Source of the DNA: Ariolimax columbianus
Taxonomy: Eukaryota; Mollusca; Gastropoda; Stylommatophora; Arionidae
Length of the DNA: 64,000 nt
NCBI GenBank assembly: GCA_036924085.1
Contig: JAVGWX010000002.1
Coordinates: forward strand, 50,110,948 to 50,174,947
Direction of reading: 5' to 3'
The position numbers and the translations under genes are program-made. The notes beneath the pieces were generated by a model, which searched no databases, was not told the DNA's origin, and saw only the letters and a program-made list of their open reading frames with translations. Shown here one piece after another: positions 24,475 to 35,640 of the stretch (position 1 is its first letter; each line of letters opens with the position of its first letter).

Positions 24475-24835
24475 ACTTAGTTCATTTGGGTTGTTTTTTT
24501 TAAAATGTTGGTGTCTGTTCTTGTTTTCCAATCCTCGATAAAAGTAAAAGCCTTCTGGTTGAAACTTCGATTAATGTCTGGTGCTGTTCTCATGCCAAAC
24601 CTATTCTGAATCTTATTTGTATTTCTCCCGCTCGTTTTTAGAGCAATTCGGTAATCTTGCAAATTTGTTGGTAAAATTGATTATGTTATAACTAACATCT
24701 ATCACTTGTCTCGAGCTTAAAGGGTAACCAGGACCTTCCCAGCATGTTGTAAAAAGGTTGTGTTTAGAGTTAGCAACCTCATCTTGTAAAAAACATTGTC
24801 ATTATACAAATTCACTGTGATGGCTCGGATATTGG
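24475..24835. other. No gene recognised
   Basis: A 61-codon minus frame (24,477-24,662) is not recognised. It may belong to the Penelope-like remnant to its right, but that is a guess. Confidence 0.3.
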
Positions 24836-24839
24836 CTTC

Positions 24840-24990
24840 CTGCAATGTAACAAAACATTTATATATATGGTCAGATACTGCGTTAAGACAAACACAGAAA
24901 TTAAACCTAAATTACGACCTAAAAGCCTTCATCAGGGATAATAAACAACATAAATATGAGCGAACAAATCTCTATTTTATGTATTCACCC
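24840..24990 (-). mobile_element. Penelope-like element end remnant with hammerhead-like core
   Basis: The minus strand contains CTGATGAAGGCTTTTAGGTC followed by GTAAT (24,911-24,935 region) and, about 50 nt on, CAGTATCTGACCATATATAT. The arrangement CTGATGA, small stem, G-x-AA, then a T/G-rich stretch and a 'tatctgacc' motif resembles Penelope-like element terminal sequences that carry hammerhead ribozymes. The same 'ggtcagatac' motif recurs at 63,966. Confidence 0.4.
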
Positions 24991-25104
24991 TGCCTCTAAG
25001 ATTTGTTAGCTCGTGTATCTGTTGCTTGCTGTCCAGGATGAAGATCTTTAGTTCTTAACATAGTTTTCGTTTCTGTTTCTGTTTTGGCGCGGAATCTGAT
25101 CATA

Positions 25105-25640
25105 TCTCACAGAACCCTTAGAGATCTCTCACAGAACCCTTAGAGATCTCTCACGGAACCCTTAGAGATCTCTCACAAAACCCTTCAAGCTCTTTCACAA
25201 AACTCTTAGAGATCCCTCACAGAACCCTTAGAGATCCCTCACAGAACCCTTAGAGATCTCTCACAGAACTCTCAGAGATCTCTCACAGAACCCTTAGAGA
25301 TCTCTCACAGAACTCTTAGAGATCTCTCACAGAACCCTTAGAGATCTCTCACAGAACCCTTAGAGATCTCTCACAAAACCCTTCAAGCTCTTTCACAAAA
25401 CTCTTAGAGATCTCTCACAGAACTCTTAGAGATCTCTCACAGAACCCCTAGAGATCTCTCACAGAACCCTTCAAGATCGTTCACAAAATCCTTGAGATCC
25501 CTCACAGAACCCTGCACAAAATCCTTAAGATCCCTCACAGAACCAGTAGTGATCTCTTCCAAACTCTTTTATAAATCTCTCAAAGAACCCTAGAGATTTC
25601 TCACAAAACCCTTAGAGATCGGTCATAGAATCCTAAAGTT
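25105..25640. repeat. 22-bp minisatellite with higher-order structure
   Basis: The unit is agatctctcacagaaccctt plus ag. A variant pair containing 'cttcaagctctttcac' occurs at 25,183 and 25,381, exactly 198 bp (9 units) apart, so a block of nine units appears duplicated. The right third is degenerate. Confidence 0.95.
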
Positions 25641-26510
25641 TCCTGAAACATTGGTTGAGAAACACTATTATAACCGCTCTAACATCTGTTTGCCCAAGCA
25701 CCAACAAGACCCCAAAAAATGACATTTAATAAACACACAAAATTGAAGCTAAAACATTTTCCATTAAAGCATTCAAGCATAATTTACTAGTTTTTTCCAC
25801 ATTATATTATTTGGGTTAGAATGATAACATCTCAAGCATATAAGAACAATGCACATACACATTAAAACATAACTGACTAGCATGTATAGTTAGTACTAAA
25901 GACAATTTATTTCTTACATCCAATGAGATGAAATAACTTTATCACATTTACCTGATCTAGTAAGTACACTTCTTCTTCTTCTTCTTCTCCATTTAGCTCC
26001 TTATAAAGCAATGGGCCACTGTAGATGGTTTCTTAAAGAAAACTTCAGCACCTGAGTTAAACCACTCTCTGCGCGCTTGCAGTGGTGGTTTTCATAAGCA
26101 ATTTTTTTGCTAACCCCATGCACAAATCTGTTTTGGCGGCCTTTTATAAAATGTATTGGCGTTCATAGTTTTATTCATTCAACCATAGGAAAGGGGTCTC
26201 AGGATCCATACAGAGAAGTGCATGTCTAGCATATTACAAAATAGATTTGTGTAGAAATATACTGCATCCCATATCAGTTAAATATGTTCAGCTGCTCATA
26301 TAAAACAATAGTTTTTGGAAGAACTTATTTAGGAAAACAAACATTGCAACATATTTGGGTCAATACAGTAATAGCAATTACATAGATTTAACAGACCATT
26401 AGAAAATAACTAATGGACTACACAAAACAAAAACTGTAATTACTCTCATATATTCTATAAACACCCATACTGCAACTTTAATTTGAAACAACAAACAGTT
26501 TGTCAGGTCA
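25641..26510. other. No gene seen
   Basis: AT-rich. A (CTT)n run lies at 25,971-25,988. No conserved frame. Confidence 0.4.
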
Positions 26511-26514
26511 GCTC

Positions 26515-26760
26515 AGGTCATCCCATAACTGGTGAGGTTGTTGGGATACACATGAAGACATCTCCACAACTCAATGCCATCCCTCTCTGTCAGTGGCTGC
26601 TGTCTGTGCCTCCCCTGATTGGAGATTGGTCCATTCTTTTATGTTGTCCTCTCGCCTCTTTTTGCTACGACCTTTTCGTCGTTTGCCTTGCACAGTTCTG
26701 TGCAGGATCATTTGTACACAAAACAAACAATCTAGTTTCTCTCGTATTCTATAAACACAC
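26515..26760 (-). mobile_element. LINE 3'-end fragment
   Basis: Minus frame 26,571-26,762 contains GKRRKGRSKKRREDNIKEWT followed by an alanine/arginine-rich end. This is the usual C-terminus of RTE-like LINE ORF2. Confidence 0.7.
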
Positions 26761-27195
26761 ATACTATAACTTCAGTATGAAACAAGTCTATACAAAAATG
26801 ACAAAACAAAGGTCATTACTAAAAGGCAATATTTTCAATACGGTGCTTACAAAATTGCAGAATGAAATTTTTTAAAAAAAAGGGGGTAACATAATTTTTT
26901 TTTTAAAACATCACATTCTACAACTCAGGAGAATCTGGCATTTGAAGAAACAATACGTACAAAAAAGATGAAATGCATTACTAAAAGCCAGTTTCCATGT
27001 GGTGCTGAAAAATCGAAAAAATTAAAATTTAAGCAGTTTGCTAAAACACTTGTATATTTTATTTAATAAAATGTATACACACACAATCTAATCAAATAAA
27101 TGAACAGCTGGTTAAAGCATTATTAAGAAAGAAATTAAGAAAGCTAAATTTAGTGTAAAATATCAGACAATACAAGTAATATCATGCGACACAAT
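26761..27195. other. No gene seen
   Basis: AT-rich sequence; no feature supported. Confidence 0.4.
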
Positions 27196-27197
27196 TC

Positions 27198-27425
27198 AAG
27201 TGGCTGAGATGTTTGTAACTGAAAGCACACAAAATATAAACACAAAATTATCTCATTATTCAAATGGCTGAGATGTTTGTAACTGAAAGCACACAAAATA
27301 TAAACACAAAATTATCTCATTATTCAAATGGCTGAGATGTTTGTAACTGAAAGCACACAAAAATATAAACACAAAATTATCTCATTATTCAAATGGCTGA
27401 GATGTTTGTGGCCATCACTTCACGA
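27198..27425. repeat. 64-bp tandem repeat, ~3.4 copies
   Basis: 'ggctgagatgtttgtaactg' recurs at 27,202, 27,266 and 27,330, with a partial at 27,395. Copies 2-3 are nearly identical, so the array is young. Confidence 0.95.
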
Positions 27426-27785
27426 TGGGCAATAACTATATCAAGTATTGTTTCTAGAGCTTTTTTTCGAACCGAGAAGGCTACTCCAAACTCAGCAGGC
27501 TGTTGGCATGTGTGAATGGCAGGATATACAATGTCATGAGTTGGATAGTCTTCAAACATAAACAAGTTCAACTACACTGTTAGTTGCCTCCTCTTGAGTT
27601 ATGCTGTCACTATGGCAGTTGGGGGCCTATTCTTGTCTTTTCCTCGCACAGATCCAAGAAAATCACAGGCACTCAGAATCAACAGTATGTACAAATATGT
27701 AATGTTTGTTTTCACAGTTAGTAAAAATAGTTGGACGTATTCCTTGAATAAAATGACAGCAACACAGTCATCATCTTTCACGCTG
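27426..27785. other. No gene seen
   Basis: Overlapping frames on both strands, none recognisable. It could be 3' UTR or downstream flank of the MICALL gene. Confidence 0.35.
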
Positions 27786-27789
27786 TCTT

Positions 27790-28195
27790 CTTTGCTAATA
27801 AAGAAGTTTGACAAGTCATAACCAGCTGAATCTTGAAAAGTTCAAGTATAAGTACAAGTATATAAAACTGACTTGGACAATATCTTCTCTTTCATTGTCA
27901 TCTCTGCTGCCACAGCTGTTTGACTGGCCGTAACCAGTTGATCCTAGAAACGTTTTCCACATATATTAAACTGACTTGGACAACATCTTCTCTTTTATTG
28001 TCATCTCTGCTGCTACAGCTGTTTGACTGGTTGTAACCGGCTGATCCTAGAAAATGTTTCTTTGGATATAAAACTGACTTAGACGATATCTTCTCCTTCA
28101 TTGTTTTCTCCATTGCTACATCTGTTTGATTGATCGTAACTGGCTGAATCTTGAAGTTTTCTATGAATAAAAAACTGACATTGAGACCTTCTTTT
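27790..28195. repeat. 103-bp tandem repeat, ~4 diverged copies, overlapping MICALL exon 9
   Basis: 'actgac' anchors at 27,867, 27,970, 28,073 and 28,174 give periods of 103, 103 and 101. Units share 'tttgactgg-cgtaacc-g-tgatcctag' and 'acat-ttctc-t--ttgtcatctctgctgc'. The rightmost unit contains the inferred stop codon of the gene. Confidence 0.9.
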
Positions 28196-28237
28196 CTTTG
28201 ACTTTACCAATTGTTCCAGTTGAGTTTCTCCATAATC
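28161..28237 (-). CDS. MICALL exon 9: likely C-terminal exon with stop
   Basis: The acceptor is GCTTCCTAG and the phase matches exon 8. The frame reads 25 codons (LWRNSTGTIGKVKEKKVSMS, then VFYS) to a TAG at 28,163-28,161. A short basic tail after the bMERB domain is usual for MICAL-like proteins, but the sequence itself is not conserved enough to be decisive. The 3' part of the exon is also the first unit of a 103-bp tandem repeat extending downstream. Another last exon further left cannot be excluded. I did not identify a convincing polyadenylation signal. Confidence 0.5.
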
Positions 28238-28239
28238 CT

Positions 28240-28880
28240 AGGAAGCAAAAAAGAAATGTATATTTTGTTACAAACTTGAATAGCTAAGTTATATTATACT
28301 AAATTACATTCAGTTGTGTTGTGGGTCATGTGTTAAGTTTTGTTATGTTAAGCAGAACCAACATCACTACACTCCGGGAAACCCACAGGCTCTCATTCTC
28401 TTTTACCACATGGCAATGGGTATGCATACTGATAGGTCATGTAACATCATTGGATGCACAATATATGCTTGATCCATCGACACTGTTGGATTCACATTTT
28501 ATGTCAACCTCCCAGGGCCTGTGGATTTCTAACTCACCTTTTGCAGTGTCATAATTTATGGGATAGTCATTAGGTGATTTGTGTTCCTGAACAACAAGTG
28601 AGTCTTTGAATGATGATTTTAACAAATAAGGCTATAGAAGGGATAACAATATTTTCATAAATAGGAATATGGAAGGGATACATGATTTTGCTGTTGTAAT
28701 GATGCCTAGAAGGCAAGGTGGCCTAGGGGTGAAAACATCCCATTTTCATAATTCATAGAAGGATGAAAATAATGGGTAGTTTAATATCATTATATGAGAG
28801 GAAGTACCCCAGTCATTGATTGGTTCTTTTCATCTTGTCAGACGATAGTGATTGTGCTTTGAAAAAACGGATGTAACTAC
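28240..28880. other. Intron 8 sequence, no other feature
   Basis: Intron between exons 8 and 9. Short frames at 28,321-28,625 are not recognised. Confidence 0.4.
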
Positions 28881-28884
28881 TGTC

Positions 28885-30600
28885 CACGATGTTAACGAAT
28901 GTGACTCGTAAGACCAATCCAAGCAGAGAAGTGTCTTCCTCAATGTGTGCATGGTGTGGCACATCTTCTCAAATGCTGAGTCCTCAGCCTATCTGCAATC
29001 AGTATCTCCTTTTTATGTATTCCATGCTTAATCCTGCGCCTCTATGTAACATGATCCATGGCATCCTGTTCCCATGATTCCAAATCAATGTCTGCATAAT
29101 TTATATCCAGTCTACACACATTCTTGTACCAAAATAGTGGCCGGCCCCGAGACCTTTTCCCCATTAAGAAGATCTTTTGGTATTCTGCCATCATCCATCA
29201 TCCGAGTGTGTCACAACCATCGGAGCCTTCGAAGACTAAGCATGGAAAAGATTGTGACAGTGCCTGTTCTTTCCAACACCTCGGCGTTGGTAATCTTGTT
29301 TTGCCACCCACCTCGTAGGATTCTATGCAGGCACTTCATGTGATAGCTGTTTAGCCACCTCTCCTGCTGTGTGTAGGTAGACAATGTTTCACTGTCATAA
29401 AGAAGGGTGCCGAGGACACAGGTCTGGTAAACAAGTGATTTTGTTTTAGCTGTGAGCTTCTTGTTCTCCCAGACCCTTTTTGTTAATCTGCTTATTGTTG
29501 TTGCTGCCTTGCCTATCCTGATATTGATCTCTTGGTCCAGGGATACTTTATGAGCAGTTAGTTAGTTTTCTTTCCACTTGTGCCGTTGAGCGTCGTGGGG
29601 AGCTTAAGTCGTCTATCCTGCGTCAAGTGCATTGCGTCGGTCAATGTGAGCCCCTGTCACTGCACAATCACTCTGATGTCATCTATCCACCTGCCTCGCG
29701 GCCGCCCCTTTGCCCTGTAGCTAGATTATCAGTGTTGTAAGCCATCAGTGGATACTTTATTATTGACTGGGAATCCTAGGTGTGTAAAGTGATCTACTAC
29801 CTCAAGATCCTCATTATCAATGGAGATTAATGGTGTCTTGTTAGCACTATGGATCATAACTGGTGTCTTGTTAGCACTATGGATCATAACTGGTGTTTTT
29901 GTTAGTACTATGGATCATAACTGGTGTTTTTGTTAGTACTATGGATCATAACTGGTGTTTTTGTTAGTACTATGGATCATAACTGGTGTTTTTGTTAGTA
30001 CTATGGATCATAACTGGTGTTTTTGTTAGTACTATGGATCATAACTGGTGTTTTTGTTAGTTCTATGGATAATAACTGGTGTTTTTGTTAGTACTATGGA
30101 TCATAACTGGTGTTTTTGTTAGTACTATGGATCATAACTGGTGTTTTTGTTAGTACTATGGATCATAACTGGTGTTTTGTTAGTACTATGGATCATAACT
30201 GGTGTTTTTGTTAGTACTATGGATCATAACTGGTGTTTTTGTTAGTACTATGGATCATAACTGGTATTTTTGTTAGTACTTTGGATCATAACTGGTGTTT
30301 TTGTTTTGCTGATTGTTATTCCAAATTCACAGCGGGCATAAGAAAATGCAGAAAGTAAGCTTTACAGATCCTGCTCTGAATGAGTCATAATGCGGCATCA
30401 TCCGCAAGGAGCAGTTCTCTTATCAGCACCCTGTTTATTTTGGTCTTGGCTTTCAGCCTTTGGACATTGAAGAGGCCACCATCTGTGCAAGAATGAATGA
30501 ATATACCACCATTCTGGTCACAGAAGCGAGAAATATATTCCAAAGAGGGTTGGAGCAAGTATACATCCTTGTTTTACTCCAGTGAAGGCCCTGAAATTCA
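28885..30600 (-). mobile_element. RTE-like LINE remnant expanded by an internal minisatellite
   Basis: The minus strand carries LLLADDAAL (ADD at 30,397-30,405), then FGITISKTKTPVMI leading into the tandem array at 29,835-30,300. On the far side is ISIDNEDLEVVDHFTHLGFP. Further 3' LINE sequence at 28,890-29,570 is homologous to 52,0xx-52,6xx. The array therefore sits inside the RT thumb coding sequence. Confidence 0.85.
29835..30300. repeat. 31-bp minisatellite inside LINE RT sequence, ~15 copies
   Basis: The unit is ctggtgtttttgttagtact plus atggatcataa. A few units are 30 bp. On the minus strand it translates as a repeat of NKTPVMIH-like peptide, a piece of the host LINE protein. Confidence 0.95.
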
Positions 30601-30661
30601 GCTGGGGAAATGAAGATATATAATTAACCTATAAATATTGCTATTTTGACTATTTGCTTAC

Positions 30662-30705
30662 CTGTCTCTTTCATTATTTTGATGTCTCTGTCCTCTGTTT
30701 CATAT
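30662..30705 (-). CDS. MICALL exon 8: end of bMERB
   Basis: This 44-nt exon has acceptor ATTTTCCAG and donor ACAG|GTAAGC, entering in phase 2 and leaving in phase 1. The peptide is YETEDRDIKIMKET after an arginine codon split over the intron. It matches the tail after EDR-x-R in bMERB proteins, where E-x-E-x-D-x-x-x-x-x-M follows. It lies only about 60 nt from a LINE remnant on its downstream side. Confidence 0.8.
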
Positions 30706-30814
30706 CTGGAAAATATTATGTTTTGATAAAACCACATAAAATATTTATGCCTAGCAACAACTAAAATGTGACAATAGATACAAAAAAGAACACTAGACAA
30801 AACAATATTTCTAC

Positions 30815-31030
30815 TAATATTGTTGTGCTATCAGTGCCAGAATTGGACATTAACAAACAAAGATAAAAGACACATCAAAACAACAGAGATGAAATGCCTG
30901 AACAGAATGCTTAGCGTAACAAGAATGGATAGAATCAGAAACAAAGATATTTGGAGGCAAGTAGGTACAATATCAGTGCTAGACCTTCTAAAGAGACAGC
31001 AAACCAAATGGTCCGGCCACAAGACCCCCT
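30815..31030 (+). mobile_element. LINE 3' fragment
   Basis: NWTLTNKDKRHIKTTEMKCL, LNRMLSVTRMDRIRNKDI and LLKRQQTKWSGH match the conserved region after the RT in RTE-like LINEs. Confidence 0.8.
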
Positions 31031-31111
31031 AAATACCAGATAGTATCCATCAGAAAGCTTTGTAGAAATGGCGAAGAATATATATAATTCTATAACATAT
31101 TAATAATAATA

Positions 31112-31385
31112 TATATAACCTTGAGCCGCATAGCACAGTGGTTAGCAAGCTAGCTTCGCATCTGAGTAGTCCTGGGTTCATTCCCCAGTTTAGGCGGAAA
31201 TGTTTTTCAGACCGCAACGGCTCCCGGGTCGACCCAGCCTTATATGAGTAACGGTTCAGTCCGGGAAGTAAAAGCGGTGAGGGAGAAGAGATGGCTACTG
31301 CCCTCATATAGCCAAGCCTTTGAAATGTGAGATCGTTAACACCTCACACCCCTTTGACAGTAATGTTGTGAGTTACTTTACTTTA
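31112..31385 (+). mobile_element. SINE family B copy 1
   Basis: tRNA-like head: A box region CATAGCACAGTGGTTAGCAA, B box GGGTTCATTCC. The body contains 'tgtttttcagaccgcaacgg' and 'tttgaaatgtgagatcgtta'. It is collinear with the inverted copy at 50,854-51,105. Confidence 0.88.
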
Positions 31386-31504
31386 CTTTTTATATAACTT
31401 TTATTGGCAAATAATTCATATTCTCAGAAATATTGAAGAAGATAAAAATAAAAGATCACAAATATGTAGAACTGTACACCATTACTTCACTGACACACTA
31501 GGTC

Positions 31505-32050
31505 TGAACCTTAACAAGTGTTTGAGGGGTCGAGTGTTCGCTTCTCACAGCAAAGGTATTAGGTTTTATCACCATTATTGATACACTCCTGTTGACACAG
31601 CTGTAAATAGCAAAGATGGGTACCATGGCAACAATTGCCATCAGGGATGAAAATAACCCTTCATGGACTAAACCGCAGTCTGTGTGAGGTGGGGGTCGCC
31701 AGTTCCCTTCCTTATGTCAGGTACCTATTTACAGCTGGGTCGATTGGAGGAGTGGTCGTACCAGGAATGAACCACGTCCTGATTTTTTTTTCTGTCCACA
31801 TGTGAATTTGAACCATGGCACTGTGTAATCCCAATCTTAGCAAGCCAGCTCACTGTCAACTAGGCTACGCACTCCACTAAATAGTACCTGCCTTATATTA
31901 TGGAATAAAAAACAATGAAGAAGCCAATTGACAACCCACCACCATGCACATTTTTGTTAGATATAGTAAAATGACATCTCTAACACTTTGTCCACAACGG
32001 CAGTGTCTTCTATGGAACTACCTTTTACTTTACAATAGAAACTGAAACTT
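31505..32050. mobile_element. SINE family C fragments, converging copies
   Basis: 31,505-31,640 is a plus-oriented fragment. 31,640-31,880 is inverted (B-box-like GGTTCATTCC, then CAGCTGTAAATAGGTACCTG on the minus strand). 31,965-32,045 is the 3' end of a plus copy (cggcagtgtcttctatggaa). Confidence 0.6.
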
Positions 32051-32329
32051 GTGACTTGTCCAATATTGAAGATCCCTTTATAACTAAGGCTGATGAAAAA
32101 CAGTTAATGGAAGCCAACATATACAAAAACTTTTACTAGATGAAAACCTGCAACCAGATTTTTTTTAAATCTTTAAAACGAGAAAACACTATCAGTAATA
32201 AAAGTGCGTGCCTGTAAATGTTGTTTTTGTATGTGTGTTGGACAGACTGAATCATTGGGTATAAATATATAGATCTTAATAAATAACTATAAGTCCAGCT
32301 ACAAAACATACAACCTTAACAAATGTGGA

Positions 32330-32637
32330 GGGGAGGAAGACTAACGTCAGGCAAAACATACTGGCCAAGACCCTCACCTCGGCTTCCTGGAAACTTCCAG
32401 TCCTCCCTGAAAACGGGCTGTTTTCATGGCATCATAGCTAATGAGGTGAGGGATCGACATGATCCCCGTAGTAGTAGTGAGCGCAGATGAAGCCAAGCAT
32501 AGCACAACCACCTGGAGGACCCCGGTTCACCTTCACCAGCACGCTCGGGATGTGAGGAATAGCTACTGCAATCCGCCATTTAATCTCCTTTTCAGGACGC
32601 ACAAAAGAGTAATCTACTCATTAGGGACATTCGCAAA
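32330..32637 (+). mobile_element. R350 repeat, copy 3
   Basis: Starts GGGGAGGAAGACTAACGTCA and ends in 'attagggacattcgcaaa'. It directly abuts the 3' end of the next LINE. Confidence 0.75.
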
Positions 32638-32639
32638 CT

Positions 32640-35330
32640 TTACTTTACTTAGTAGCTCCTCTTGTACTGTGAGGTGTAGAGGTTTGCTAAAGAGAAAGCC
32701 ATACTGTTCTATCCGCCGTCTTTTTCCTGGTCTCTTTCCAATCCAGCTCTCAGTCACTTAGGGACTGCCGTATGTTGTCTTCCCAACATATTTTGGGACG
32801 TCCTGGGGGTCTGTGTCCTTGACTTTTTATCTCCCATGACCACTTTTAATCCGATCTTCTTCCATTCTACAAGCATGGTGAAACTGTAGTTGGGACTGCT
32901 CCACTCGTGTCTGCAGGGATTGGACTTTGAGATTGCTACGTATTGTAGTTGCCTGTCTTGGGCTGTGGTCATTGTCCATGACTTACATCCGTATATCAGG
33001 ACATGCACATAGGTCGAGTGGTTTACATTCATCTTTGTTTTCCTGCTTATTTCTCTTTTGTTGAGAAATCCTCTGTTTATTGCATGGAAAAGTCTACCAT
33101 CTGCTGCTCTTCGTGCAGTTAACTCTTCTTTGATTCCTTCCCTGCTGTCTATTACCATTCCTAGATGTTTGAAGTGGCTGACCTGCTCCAGTGGTCGTGT
33201 TCCCAGGGTTATCTGATGTCTCTTCTCATCTCTAGCGATCACCATGGTTTCTGTTTTGGAGTTGCTGATGTGCATTCCTCTCTTCTTCAACTCTTCTTCT
33301 TAGACCTGCAAGTTGATCTGGATAAGGTCTTGAGTATTTCTGCCCGAAACCCACATAGAGTCTTGTCCATATTTGGCTCTGTTAGACCTCTTAATCGTCA
33401 TTCTAGAATCCTAGAGTAGATTTTGCTGGGGACACTGAGAAGGAAAATACCTCTATGATTTTCACATTGTCGATTGTCACCCTTTTTAAATATTGGTATT
33501 ATTATGGCAACATCCAAATCTTTTGTTATCTTCTTGTGGCACCAAGCTGCCTTGAGAATCTTGCCATTCCCATGTATTTAACCATTTCTGGTGTTATACC
33601 ATCATGTCCTGCTGCTTTACTAATCTTAATTTTCTCAAATGCTTCTTTTAGTTCTTCCATTGTGATATTATTGTTCCCCTCCATGACTCCCTCCTCTTGA
33701 ATTGGGACTGTTACTTCCAGAGCTTGATTTTCCTCCACTCCATCTGAGAAATATTCTTTCCATATGTTCATTACCTCTTCTGGGGTGGTCAGCAGCGCAT
33801 CATGTTTATCTTGAATAAATTTCAGGGGGCACGTTTTTTCTTTCCATATTTTCTTTCGGGTCCTGTAGAATATTCTGGTTTTCTCAAGCATTATTTTCTA
33901 GTTTCTCTCTAAATTCTTCCCAGGATCTCTGTTTGACCGTGAGCAGTCTTCTTTGCTTCTGTTCTTAAATTTACATATTCTTTATATTTCTGTTTGTTCT
34001 TCTGTATCCTAGCCCCTAGGTTTTGCTTCCATGCCATTTTCTTTTCTCGTATTATTCTTTTCACTTCTTCTGTCCACCATGGTGTACTCTTTCTCTTCCA
34101 CCTTTCTCTGGTTTGACAGCATGTTTCTACTGTAGCCTCTTTGAGGATGTCTTTGAATTTTACCCAGAGCATTTCCATATCTTCTTCAGATTCCTCTATC
34201 CTTCCTATTGCTGTTGTTATGAGCCATTGGTATCTACTCTTAACATCTGGTTATCTTAGTTTGTAAGCCTTAATTGTATTTTATCCTTGTGTGTTATTAT
34301 GTTTCTTGCTTGTTGATGGGTGTTGCCTGGCTGGATACCTTTTTTTGATTAATCTCTTTAAAATAACTGGGTAGTGGTCGCATCCTATTTCTGGTCCTCT
34401 GAGCACTCTAGCATCCTTTACATACTTGAAATCACTTTTCCTCACTATTGCATAGTCAATTATGGATCTCTCATTTCTTGCTGGCTCACATCTTGTGTAG
34501 ATATACTTGTGTGGAAACCTTGTATTTGTAATAACAAGATTTTGTTCTCTGCCGAATCTCAGCAGCCATTTTCCATTGTCATTTAAGACATCTTCTCCAT
34601 ACCTACTGATCACACTGTACCATCTAGAATAGTCGCTTCCAACTCTTGTATTGAAGTCTCCAAGGAAAAGTATTTCATTTTGACAATCGTCAATGGTCTT
34701 TTGAAGGAGCTCATACAATTAATCTGTTATGTCAGTGCTCTCATCTTCGTTTGGTACATACACAGTGACGATATCCATTTTACTTTCCTACTCTTGTAGA
34801 CTAAGAACCATCAATCATTCTGAAATGAACTTCCATCTTTTAATGTTTGCTTTGTTATTAATATCCACTATACAGCCGACCCCTGCCCTGGCTCTTTCTT
34901 TCAGTCATGGGAACTCCACTGCAGTATAACATGTTGCCGTCATGGTCAATAATGCCCTGTCCCTTTTTCTTTGTTTCTGAAAGTGCCAGGACTGTCAACT
35001 TTGCTCTCTTCATCTCCTCTATTAGTTCATTTTATTTTCTGTTTATACTTTTTACATTCCATGTTCCATAAATCATTGTCCATATTTCTCGCCTGTTCAT
35101 CGCTGTTGAGATTAGTCCGGTTTTCTCTATATTTTGACTTGTAATCGTTTGGTAAGACAAACTGTTGTGTCTTTGCATGGTGGAGGGGCTGCCTCCTTAC
35201 TGCTGACCCATTTTATTCCACTCCTGCTTATTTATTTGCAGCTAACATCCAAAATTAGGAGGCCTTTCAGTAATCCGCAACCCTGCTGACGCCCCTGCTA
35301 GGAGGTAGGTTCCTCCCCTAAGACATTCAC
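32640..35330 (-). mobile_element. RTE-like LINE with endonuclease but RT core deleted
   Basis: Minus strand, 5' to 3': endonuclease pieces EILFLGDFNTRVGSDYSRWY and GCDHYPVILKRLIK; a linker with KSTPWWTEEVKRIIREKK; RT start ISKAAGHDGITPEMVKYMG; NHRGIFLLSVPSKIYSRILE; then a direct jump near 33,300 to KKRGMHISNSKTETMVIARD, skipping the catalytic YADD and surrounding palm. The thumb (LEQVSHFKHLGMVIDS) follows. The 3' UTR contains one unit of the 46-bp sequence amplified at 1.5-1.95 kb. Confidence 0.85.
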
Positions 35331-35640
35331 AAACAACAACAACAAATGTGTGAGGTTAGCAGAGACTATCTGAGCAATTGTAACCTGAGTAGGTTAGATA
35401 ATATCAGCTACCTCTTTCTGATAGAGAAATAGTCATGCAAATCCTGAGTGTGGGAAATAGATTATTAGAAAGCATATTTAAATAGATTTGATTGATTGTT
35501 GTATGAGCCATAATGGCTGAAAAATTACTTTCAGATGTCTGAAATTTCAAGAGAGCTTATTTATACTAATAACTAAACTCTTGATGGCAGTAAACTGCAG
35601 TTTAAAATAAATCTCTCCAATATCAAACCTTCCATACGAC
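35331..35640. other. Intron, no other feature
   Basis: A (CAA)n run sits at 35,335-35,345. Nothing else supported. Confidence 0.4.

Noticed and set aside
25955..26010. GAA-rich segment with AG/GT-like borders as an alternative last exon
   Set aside because: It is a (CTT)n microsatellite; the frame encodes only poly-Glu/Lys and the phase link is not supported.
27991..28000. AATAAA on the minus strand as the MICALL polyadenylation signal
   Set aside because: It lies inside the 103-bp tandem repeat with no supporting downstream element; cannot be assigned without transcripts.
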